A DNA stretch of 64,000 nt, taken from the NCBI GenBank assembly GCA_019633425.1, contig WSUB01000134.1, positions 50,785 through 114,784 of the forward strand, read 5' to 3'. The notes beneath the pieces were generated by a model. It had not been told where the DNA came from. It did not search any database and saw nothing but the letters and a program-made list of their open reading frames with translations. Source of the stretch: Tulasnella sp. 424. Taxonomy: Eukaryota > Basidiomycota > Agaricomycetes > Cantharellales > Tulasnellaceae. Below are positions 54,897-64,000 of this stretch, in pieces; position 1 is the stretch's first letter, and each line of letters begins with the position of its first letter. Position numbers and translations under genes: made by a program.

Positions 54897-57373
54897 TCAT
54901 CCCAGTCTCTCGACACCTTGCCGCATCTTCCCCCACAAATCCTTAACACCTCGTTCAACGCCCTCCTTAAGCCCATCCGCCTGCAAGCTGATCCCCTCTC
55001 CAGTAGAAGCAGTCCGATAGACCCCTGTACCAGCAGCGCCCCCGACGCTAACATTGATGTTCCCGAGTTGAACGGCAAGAGCGGGCCGTTCTGCAGAAGT
55101 CGACGTGTTGCTTGCCGTTTCTGGTGGCGGCATGGCGTACGACGGAGGGAAAGGCGCAGAGGAGAGCTGGTGCAAGAAACTAACCAGAACCCGTCCACTC
55201 AGCAATTTCCAGGAGACGAGACCGTTGTGTTACTAACCTAGAGGAATTATGAATACAAGTTCCTCCTAACAGGACCCTTGTAGCGGAACCTCCAGCTTGG
55301 CCGGCTAGTTCTTGGTTGAGGCGGGCGATCGCGCGAGCTTCTTCATATGTTGTTCCACCAACCATGAAAATGATGACATCTTGTGGCCTAGCTGGATCCA
55401 ATCAGCCATCACGCTTCGATACAACTAAGCCGAATGACGGACCGTTGTCCGGGTGCTTGGGAACCAGCCCCCGCTCCTCCTAGCCCGGTGGACGCCGTGG
55501 TGGCATCTAAGAAGGGATAGCTCGCCTCTCGCAAGCGCCCTTTGAGGAGTAGCTCTAGAGTATCCATGAGGTGTGGAGAATGTTGCGTATACACGTTTTC
55601 AACTCCCTATATTGCTCAGTAGATGTTAGAGAGCTGTGTCCAAGATAAGCACACGAGCACCAACCTTCAGGCCTTTGAGAGCACTCTTCCCCCTGGAGAA
55701 GATATTCTCGGTGGAAAATAGATCGTCTTGTCGTTGGTCTGCGCCAGCTACATTGAGAACTATGTTTACCAGCTGGTGCAGGAGCGTGTTCAGCTTCCGA
55801 CTCGTTGGTCGATTCAGCCACTCGCACCTTAGCTTCCTGTTCCGACACGCCATGCTGGAGTAAAGAGTTTGTCACGGCAGAGGTGGCGTTGCTCGAGTTC
55901 TTCTGATAGCGCAAGGCGTATAGAATAGCCAGCCGGAGTTTGTTCAGAGGTGGGACGTCGTTCGCGGCGATTAGGGTTTGGACCGCCTGCAGAAAAGTCT
56001 TGCTGTAAGTTTCAAGCGCGGTTCTCCCTACCCAGAGTACACACCTTCAAGTCGTTTGCATGTCCACCACCGCTACCTGCCAAGCTCTGTTCGACCTCGC
56101 TAACGTCCAGAAGCTTATCCCGCCCCACAAGCCTACTCAACTCCCCTACAAGAGCCACGTGCTTGCTGACATTGCCACTCAGTTTGCGGAACTCGGGATA
56201 CTCCTCAACGAATCGCTTCATATCCGCAATAGTCTCGATTGACGCTTGGGATTGGGTCTTTGACTGGTAGTCCTTAACGAGGTTCTGCACTGAGGCACCC
56301 AGGTCGCCGAAGTTATCGTTGAGATGGGTAGAAAAGAATGGGTCAGATTGTGGGAGGAGAGTGATTTCCTTTTAGAAGATGGAGATTTAGTCGATGTGTC
56401 CAATGGACGGAGAGAATAGAGGACTCGCCTTGAGCTCGGGTCGGATGTCCGGCACCAAGCTTAGGTCGACCCGACCATTGATTATTCCCAGCAGTTCGTG
56501 AACCATAGCTTGATACGTCCATTGAGAGAGGAGAGGCGTCACAGGATCGTTCAGTCTATCAATGATAAGGAGTAATGGGGGTACTTGTGTCGGTCTAAAA
56601 TCGAACAAGGCCTCATTGGCCTTCATCAAGTGCTACAAGATGAAGTCCAATCAGTCGCTCCGTTTATGATGTGTTGCTGCTTGATCCCATACCTGCACTT
56701 CGCTTCCAAGTTTCCTGGCCATTGCGCTCATCTTTTCGTATCGAATGATTGGCTTCTTCTTCAAGCTCAGGAGGATTGCCATGAGGCCTTGGGCAGACCG
56801 TGTAAGGGCGTCTTGATTCCAAGTGCTGGACGAAGAGCCGTAGAGCGGGAGAGTCGCGGATGGAACATGATTGAGAGAGAAAAGAGAGGGTAAAATGGGA
56901 GCGTAGTCGGCGAAGAATTCCTGGACTTCATGGACCACTTCGTAAGAGTCCGCCTCTGCCAGTCGTTCGATGGCCCGTTTAGTCAGCACGTTGCTGAAAT
57001 CTGCGGAGACATAACGCAGGAATTGTCAACAATTTATCGAACAGCAGCAGAAAGACGCATTGGGCTAGCGTTAACGCACAGACTGACACAAGTAATATTC
57101 GCCGTACTTGGGCTCCTCCAGCTCGCTGGTTATTGCTGCTAGACTTTCTTCACTGGTTCCCAAGAAGCACACGCACTTCAGGTGGGGCATGCGATCTCTC
57201 TTTGAGTTGTCGATCCGGTCTGTTAAGTACACTTGCTGCGCAAGCAGCTCGGATTGGGTGGTGGCTAAAGAGACGAATGGAGTCGTATGAGAGTCGAGCA
57301 GAAGGACCTTGATGGCCGACGGCGATGAAACCATCTTGGATATATACGTCGACACCGCTAACAATACGTCCAT
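54897..57373 (-). CDS. VPS45: VPS45, Sec1/Munc18 vacuolar protein sorting protein
   Basis: Vps45 is a Sec1/Munc18-family cytosolic protein that binds the SNAREs Tlg2 and Pep12 and drives Golgi-to-endosome fusion. Nine exons on the minus strand (57373-57088, 57000-56693, 56632-56429, 56368-56045, 55986-55828, 55772-55665, 55606-55443, 55387-55238, 55179-54897) encode 661 residues. Key runs are [15 protein letters not shown] at the start, [124 protein letters not shown] text, and [19 protein letters not shown]...[16 protein letters not shown]. Intron 3 appears to be GC-AG. The last ~90 residues are a low-complexity extension beyond the usual end. A decayed copy of exon 1 lies at 60541-60828. 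Confidence 0.93.
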
Positions 57374-57601
57374 GGTCGCAGGACTTGACGCAAGCAGTGA
57401 GAGGGATGGTAGCTGAGACTGCAATCTCGACAAATTCCCACGAACAAAGTTCTACTCGCGACGTCAAAAAAGCCTAATGGTAATGCTAGAAATTCATATA
57501 GTAAGGAAAGATATAAGCGATTGCATTACAGTCGTATCGTGCATAAAAATCGTATAAGAAGAGATAAAAAATTCTCAAAGCTGTACGGGAAGCGGAAAGA
57601 C

Positions 57602-59710
57602 TCAGAAATCAACATACCGCATCACTCCCCCCTTCACTTGCGCACCAGGAGAGTATCGGGTGCGGAGCTTGGCAGAAATGTGGAACTGAACATCGGGATT
57701 CAGAATGCAGCGTGGCTTACCGCGGTTGAAGTGGAATCCTTTGTGCCAATGACCCTCTCGATCCTGGTAATGCTGCCAAAGCGGCAGATACTCCAGAATC
57801 CACCAAACCTTTTCCTCGTCCAACTGGTCGACCATTTCGGCATTGGCGTCCTTCTCCATGTCCTCTTGTGAAAGCCAGCATAAAGCTTCCGAGTCGTCGT
57901 CGTTGCTGAACATGGTTATTTCGGAGCTCCGGGAAGGCGGCTCTCGTGGAGGGACAACGACGTCCATTCGTGCCTGCCGTTGCAACAAGCGCGAAGATTG
58001 GCGTCTCCTATCCGGAACCGAAGGCGTGGATGATGTGACTTGATTACTCTGCTGCGCGTTTGGAGGTGGGGCTGTAATCGTAACGATGGGCTTGTCGGGG
58101 GAATAAGCAAGGCCGGTTGTCCGAACAACATCTTCAGCGCAAGACTTCTCGCCGTACCCCTCCACCGTATCGAGTTTGACTGCAGGGTCCAAACCCTTCA
58201 ACCAGGAAGAATCGACACCAGGCCGTACACCGAAATGAGGAACAAGTCCCGCGTTCTCTGGAGATTGGAAGGCGTTTCGAGTGAAGACTATGCCGACATC
58301 CGCCTGGATAATGTTGTTCACCATCCACACCAAGGAGGCATTGGCCAAGCAGTGCTTAGTGCCATTCTTGACACTTCCACCCCCAACATCTAAGAGGTGG
58401 GGCCCGAAACGTCAGTGCCGTCGAAGGTTACCCCCGATAGGAACTATCCACCAACCTGCATGGCAACCGGGGAACCAAACTTCCTTAACATCAGACTCTT
58501 CTCTCTTGGTGGCCGAATCATACGCCTCTTGATCGTCAGACCAGACCGATTCCATCCTCGTGCGGCTTCTGTGGCCGTCTCGGGCGGATTGAATATAGTC
58601 ATCCAGGGTTTCCTTCGTACGAGTACCACTGGTGAGAGGGACTACTGTTGTGGCTCTGTTTGGGTCATTTTCCGCTCCTTTGGCTGAATGGGTCGTTCGG
58701 TGCCATTGGTTTGGCTTGAACTTGCCACGTCTCTCGTCGAGGGCTAAAGCATGGCGGAAGATGCGGATAATATGATTGGATGCAGTGAAAGGGAGGTGGC
58801 GGCCGATTATCCCACACGAGGCGACGGTATCCCTTTAAACGATGACGGAGTTAGTGGTAATCGAGACTGTAAGAATATACGCGACTTACCATACACCCAT
58901 AAATGCGATCTCGACGGGCACTGAAAACGTTTCCTTGAATAATTTTGCACGGTTTTCGTTGCCGGGTGAGATATCCGTGTATTGCTTGTAGGCAAACGAC
59001 ATGTGCTCCTCGTTTGAGACGGGTAACAGTCCTATCTATTTGATCCCACGCCAAAGGCAGGGGTGGGGACAGCGTTCACAATAAGCTCCAAGTCGGGAAG
59101 AATTCGGCGGTCAACTTACCTTGTTGAGCATACCAGCAAGGCAACGCGCAGTGTATGCGCCGCGACTGAATCCAAACATGCAGATTCTATCCCCTTGGAC
59201 GTAATGCTGCATAAGGAAACGGTACCCGCCCATGATCTATGAGGAGCAAACTGGTGTTAGGGGAGTGCAGTGGAGCAGATCGTGACGTCACCGACATGCG
59301 TATCGAGGTACCTACGTGCGATCCGTCAGTAAATTTAACCATTGGCGCTGAGAGCTGACTCGGGTAAAAGCTCACCATGCAACAGCCTGATCTGCTGTCT
59401 TTGCTAGCGTCTGCAACTTTCGCGACCAGGTCGTAGCTGATCCGAGGTACGTTCCTGTTCAAAGACATTATCTTGTCAGATTGCCCCCCTTCCCACATGG
59501 CACCCGTAGATACCAGGAGGGAGAGAAGGACGAGAAGACACACGTACCAATACCTGGTTGATAATAGCACAACTGTCGATCTGGCCGCTGCTTTTCGAAA
59601 GCCGCGAAGAGTCGGACCACATTCGTGGTATCGTCGTCAAATGAATCTGCGGTTCCGTCGAAGCATAGAATGAGAGTTCGAGGTTGTCGTCCTGGGACCG
59701 TAGTGGTCAT
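57602..59710 (-). CDS. DUF2235 hydrolase, type I, copy 7
   Basis: Seven exons on the minus strand (59710-59548, 59454-59376, 59311-59296, 59236-59120, 59035-58890, 58832-58456, 58389-57602) encode 561 residues. It starts [35 protein letters not shown] and continues [17 protein letters not shown], the 16-nt microexon (WYLDTH), [32 protein letters not shown] and [29 protein letters not shown]. The unsplit last exon ends [48 protein letters not shown]. It is very close to copy 8. Its 3' end lies 229 nt upstream of the VPS45 start on the same strand. Likely active; the substrate is unknown. Confidence 0.92.
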
Positions 59711-59785
59711 TGGAAGTGGGGCTTGGAGATGTGGAGAGGAGGGGTACCGAGGGATGGTGAGCGATGTCTTAAGCGCTGATCGACG

Positions 59786-59797
59786 TGTATAAATATA
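59786..59797 (-). promoter_or_regulatory. TATA box before DUF2235 copy 7
   Basis: GTATATTTATAC on the minus strand (a near-palindrome) lies about 76-87 nt upstream of the ATG at 59710, at the same spacing as the box before copy 6. Confidence 0.5.
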
Positions 59798-60540
59798 CAG
59801 ACCAGGAATATCTTGTTGAGAATTCTTGGCGCCGGCGGGTGTGGAGCGCTGCACCATCCGAACAGAAGAGTCTCAGAATCCGTCAGGGACGCGCCGGCGC
59901 TTTTCCTAAACAGTGTAAAACCACGGGACAACCCGATGCTTTTGGATCACTTTTGTGCAGGACGCGTACAGTCTTCTCACAAAAAGGAGGTAACATCGGA
60001 GATGGATCCTGGACCCCTTGCCGATGGAGCACCGTATCTCCCAGGCCCGACCTTCTAGCGGACATTAAGTGTCCTCGTGACCCCTATTCCACGTTGACGA
60101 GCCATTTTGAAGACAGGATTAAGTCGATAAAGCACCGAATAGCTCAGCGCTTATTACTGGAATCGGGATCGGGTGTAAGATACCCGTGTGCCAGAGCCTT
60201 GTAGGGGGGTCCCATACACATTCAACCCACTCCTAACATGCAAAAAAAGAAATACTCTGGCGCTAAAGAATACTCTAGAATAGATTTGAAAGCGCTTCTT
60301 CCATTATAGTCGAAGTCGCTCGTCGGTATGAGCTCCTCCGGGCGAGTCAGCGAAGTGTTCTAGAACTCAATTGACCATCTCGGACAGAGGAGTCCGCCGC
60401 TGTCAGCAGTTCAATTACAAATTGGTCGGCAAGTCGCTACAACCTACACCGAGAGAATGAGGGAGTTGTCAAGAATTTATGAGCCAGTAGCAGAAGGACG
60501 CATTGGGCTAACGGTAACGCACAGATTGATCGCGACACAG

Positions 60541-60828
60541 AGGTAATATTCGCCGTATTTGGGCCCCGCCAGCTCGCTGGTTATGGCCGCTAGACTTCTT
60601 TGCTAGCTTCCAAGAAGTACAGATACCTCATGCGTGGCATATTTTTCCTTTTTAAGTTGTCGATCCGGGCTGTTGGGTAACTTGCTGCGCAAGCGGTTCC
60701 GATTGGGTGGACGCGGAGAGACAAATGGAGTCGTATGAGAGTCGCGCCGAAGGACCTTGATGACTGACGGTATGCCGGTAACAACGCCATCCTGGATGGA
60801 AATGTCGACACGCTAAGAATACGTCCAT
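60541..60828 (-). pseudogene. VPS45 exon 1 remnant
   Basis: This stretch matches VPS45 exon 1 (57088-57373) along its whole length, 288 nt against 286, from an ATG at 60828 (MDVFLA...) to AATATTACC, with about a quarter of bases changed and several small indels. The flank beyond (60455-60540) also matches VPS45 intron 1. The frame is broken: after the first ~20 residues the encoded protein no longer follows VPS45 without shifting. No further VPS45 exons follow. Confidence 0.75.
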
Positions 60829-61381
60829 GGTTGCAAGCCTTAACGCAAGCAGGGGAAGGATGGCGGCATGGCGCGCCGAAAAGGCCAACTATCCGCACCC
60901 TGCGACCTAATGCATGGGGTCAATTGAAACGTGTGCTTTGCAAGTCGACAGCGGACGTACGATGTGAGGGAGTGGGTAAAGACCTGCCTTCGTTCGTGAT
61001 AAACAATCGGTATGAGTGAAATTGAATACTTGAAGAAAACGCCTGGAAAGCATGCTAAAGTTGAGTTTGTCAGTTCACCGAATACAACCCGTCTCCAGCT
61101 TAGCTGACCTGGAATGCCCATGATTCCACGATTATTCTGGACAGGGGATTTATCTTTCACGTTAGTCGTCAAGTCAGGTTCGCAGTTGGCGACGCTGAGT
61201 TGATGCGACGTCACCTAAGAAAGGGTCAAGAAAAGAACTCAGATCAAAACGGAAAAGGTTTCAACTCACCCCATGATGTGGCATTGCGTTTCAACGACTT
61301 TGAGGAGATATTGATCCATGGAAGGCCGTCAAAGACTCTCAAGCGACTGAACCCTAAACATTCACCCTCCCGATACTGGTT

Positions 61382-61790
61382 CTAGAAGCTCACCATCTCT
61401 GCGTGCCTCAACGCCCTCGCAAGCCAAGTCTGTCGACTTTCCAGCAGCCTCCCAATCCGTAAAAGGTCCAACTGTAACTTGAAGTCAGCGATGCGATCCA
61501 CCTGTTTATTAACTTGAGCTTCACTCTCTCCGCTTGAGCTGTGGCGATAATTCCGCTGTTGGGGTAGATGTAGATGGAATTGCAAGTCCTTGATTCCCGT
61601 GTCCTTATTTTTCTCTCTCAGTAATCCTCCCTGCAACACTTATCGCGTTCGGGTCCCAAGTCCAACCATCGGGGCAGTTGTCCGATCACCAATTCCAAGC
61701 GCTTTTCCTGTCGCACATAACACTCCTTCACGACATTCTGAATCGATTCCGGTGTTTAAGTCCGTACCTCCCCGCTCCTTTACCTTGTCT
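61382..61790 (-). other. Possible exons of an unidentified gene
   Basis: On the minus strand two blocks look protein-coding. One is SIQNVVKECYVRQEKRLELVIGQLPRWLDLGPERDK (about 61763-61640). The other contains KDLQFHLHLPQQRNYRHSSSGESEAQVNKQVDRIADFKLQLDLLRIGRLLESRQTWLARALRHAEMV (61610-61390). Both are amphipathic and have the charge pattern of coiled-coil or helical protein, and an intron GTGTTG...CAG could join them. I cannot identify the family. Neither a start nor an upstream exon is clear, so this may be a gene fragment moved by the duplication. Confidence 0.3.
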
Positions 61791-61934
61791 TCTTTTCCCT
61801 TCTTTTAACCCACTTTGAAAATGAAGCGTCCGCCTCTCGCGCCCATCACGTCGACGTGAGCAGGTTCGAAAACAAGTACCGAGTTTAACGCATGGATGGC
61901 GCGTGTAAGTGTTTACCGCTTGGGGCTGCGTTTG

Positions 61935-62035
61935 AAGTGTGATTCTAACAATACGTGCATGGTTGCAAGACTTGACGGTAGAGGGATGGATAGTGTGGCG
62001 AGGAGAGAGAGAATCTCTTTTCCGCAACAGGCGGA
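61935..62035 (-). pseudogene. Second VPS45 5'-end remnant
   Basis: An ATG at 61960 with its surroundings (CTAACAATACGTGCATGGTTGCAAGACTTGACG on the plus strand in outline) matches the VPS45 start region at 57363-57395 with few changes. To the right the sequence follows the VPS45 leader up to the 3' end of DUF2235 copy 8, as at the original locus. No VPS45 coding sequence remains beyond the first codons. Confidence 0.65.
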
Positions 62036-62257
62036 AGGATGGTGGCCAAGACTACAATCTTGATAAATCCCACGAACAACGTTCCACTCACAAAATCAAG
62101 CCACAAGTGATCGCGCGTTCGACAGTTCGCATCATACAACAAACATACATTAAGCAGAAATATAAGCGATCGAAAGATAGAAGTACAGTCGCATCATATA
62201 TAGGATCGGATAAGAAGAGAAAAGAATTTTTCAAAGCTGCACGGGAAGCAAAAGGAC

Positions 62258-64000
62258 TCAGAAATCAACATGCCGAACTACTCCCCCCTTCACTCGCGCA
62301 CCAGCAACGTATTGGTCGTGGGTACGGAGCTTGGCAGAAATATGGAACTGAGGATTCGGATCCAGAATGCGGCGTGGCTTGCCGCGGTTGAAGTAGAATC
62401 CCTTATGCCAGTCTCCATCTCGATCCTGATAATGCTGCCAAAGCGGCAGATACTCCAAGATCCACCAGGCCTTTAGCTTGCCTAACTGGTCGACCATTTC
62501 GGCATTGGCGTCCTTCTCCATGTCCTCCTGTGCAAGCCAACATAAAGCCTCCTCATCGTTGTCGTTGCTGAACATACTGAACATGGTTGTTTCGGAACTG
62601 CGGGAAGGCGGCTCTCGTTGAGGGACAACGGCGTCCATTTGTCGTCGCCGTTGCAGAAAGCGCGAAGACTGGCGTTTCCTATCCGGAACCGAAGGCGTCG
62701 ATGACATAGCTTGATCACTCTCTTGCGAGTTTGGAGGTGGGGATGTAATCATGGCGAGGGACTTGTCGGGGGAATAAGCAACGTCGGGGGTCCTAACAAC
62801 ATCCTCATCCCAGGGCTCGGACTTCTCACCGTCCTCGTCCACCGTATCGAGCTTGACGGTAGGGCCCGAATCCGTCAACCAGGACACCTCCCTGTCGTTC
62901 TTGAACGGATTGACACCAGGCCGTCCACCATAATGAGGAACAAGTCCCGCGTTCTCTGGATTTTGGAAAGCGTTTCGATCGAAGATCACGCCGACATCCG
63001 CCTGGAGAATATTGTTCACCATCCACGCCAAGGAGGCATTGGCCAGGCAGTACTTGGTGCCGTTCTTGACACTTCCACCCCCAACATCTAAGGTTCCAGC
63101 CGCCAAAACGTCAGTGCCGTCGAAAATTACCCCCGATAGATATCTATCCACCAACCTGCATGACATCCGGGGAACCAAACTTCCTTAACATCGCATTCTT
63201 CCTTCTTGGTGGCCGTATCATACGCCTCTCGATCGTCAGACCAGACCGATTCCATCCTCGTGCCCCTTCTGTGACCGTCTCGGGCGGATTGAATATAGTC
63301 ATCCAGGGTTTCCTTCTGATGAAGACCATTGGTGAGAGGAGCTACTACTTTGGTGGCTCTGTTAGGATCGTTTTGAGCTCCTTGAGCCGAATGGGCGTTT
63401 CGGTGCCACTGGTTTGGCTTGAACTTGCTACGTCTCTCGTCGAGGGCCAACGCGTGGCGGAAGATACGGATAATGTGGTTGGATGCAGTGAAAGGAAGGT
63501 GCCGGCCGAATATCCCACATGAGGCAACGGTATCCCTTTAGAAATGGTAGTCAGTGGTAGTCGAGGCTATAATAATATAAGCGACTTACCATACACCCAT
63601 AAATGCGATCTCAACGGGCATTGAAAACGTTTTCTTGAATAACGTTGCACGCTTTTCGTTGCCGGGTGAGATATCCGTGTATCGCTTGTAGGCAAATGAT
63701 ATATGTTCCTCGTTTGAAATGGGTAACAGTCCGATCTAGTCGATTTACAGCCAAAGGCGGGAGATGGGGACCACGATGAGCTTCGACTCAGGGTATATTA
63801 GGTGCGCTAAGATACCTTGTTAAGCATGCCGGCCAGACAACGCGCAGTATAAGCGCCGCGACTGAAGCCAAACATGCAGATTCTATCGCCTTTGACGTAG
63901 TGCTGCATAAGGAAACGGTAGCCGCCCATGATCTATGAGGAGCAAACTGGTGTTAGGGGAGTGCAGTGGAGCAGATCGTGACGTCACCGACATGCGTATC
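62258..64000 (-). CDS. DUF2235 hydrolase, type I, copy 8 (5' part beyond window)
   Basis: Five exons are visible on the minus strand: the end of the microexon (64000-63992, cut by the window), 63932-63816, 63735-63590, 63535-63156 and 63087-62258. The nucleophile exon encodes [16 protein letters not shown], then come [96 protein letters not shown]. It ends [30 protein letters not shown]...GGVVRHVDF. It is a close tandem sister of copy 7, including intron positions, with small in-frame differences (FKNDREV inserted, MFSMFSND duplicated). The first exons with FDGT lie outside the window. No defect is seen in the visible part. Confidence 0.9.

Larger units (their letters stand above)
59711..62257. 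other. Intergenic with decayed VPS45 pieces
   Basis: 2.55 kb between DUF2235 copies 7 and 8. The left ~300 nt are the copy 7 promoter. The rest holds two remnants of the VPS45 5' region, a possible exon fragment on the minus strand, and, right of ~62000, a copy of the VPS45-to-DUF2235 spacer seen at 57380-57600. No intact gene is found. Confidence 0.6.

Overview
This window reads as nuclear DNA of a filamentous basidiomycete, most likely an Agaricomycete. Genes are split by many short introns (about 50-90 nt, GT-AG, with CTAAC/CTGAC-like branch points). Housekeeping proteins are of fungal type, there are no operons or ribosome-binding sites, and F-box paralogues are heavily expanded. No tRNA, rRNA, CRISPR array or intact transposon was recognised.

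Layout. 0-1.4 kb holds the 3' part of an aldo/keto reductase. 2.1-4.6 kb holds the first DUF2235 (Tle1-like alpha/beta-hydrolase) gene. 5.1-10.8 kb is a tandem array of four F-box genes (family I), the first broken near its 3' end. 11.5-15.2 kb holds two unrelated F-box genes. 15.5-24.4 kb is a mostly single-copy block: YIP1, an ORC6-like gene, an F-box pseudogene, NAD(P)H-hydrate epimerase, and an 817-residue acidic protein of unknown function. 24.5-32.8 kb is an array of ~2.4-kb units carrying an unknown multi-pass membrane protein, with one intact and two decayed copies and an assembly gap. 32.9-38.1 kb has two DUF2235 genes. 38.6-45 kb is a second F-box array on the minus strand (family II: three ORFs plus a stump). 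45.9-54.6 kb has three more DUF2235 genes. 54.9-57.4 kb is VPS45 (minus). 57.6-64 kb has two DUF2235 paralogues on the minus strand, separated by decayed copies of the VPS45 5' end; the last runs off the window.

The single-copy genes cover secretory and endosomal traffic (YIP1, VPS45), metabolite repair (NAXE), probable replication licensing (ORC6-like) and redox metabolism. The rest is a birth-and-death zone: eight DUF2235 hydrolases, nine F-box loci plus one stump, and the membrane-protein array, with fresh tandem copies, frameshifts, stops and partial duplications. The DUF2235 genes fall into two types. Type I (2.1, 32.9, 52.4, 57.6 and 62.3 kb) has a 16-nt microexon. Type II (36.1, 45.9 and 49.3 kb) has that exon fused to its neighbour and carries a cysteine-rich CxC/CxxC...CWC insertion. 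I infer accessory, possibly antagonistic or self/non-self, roles for this region, but nothing in the sequence proves it. Exon coordinates come from manual reading of splice signals and reading-phase checks.
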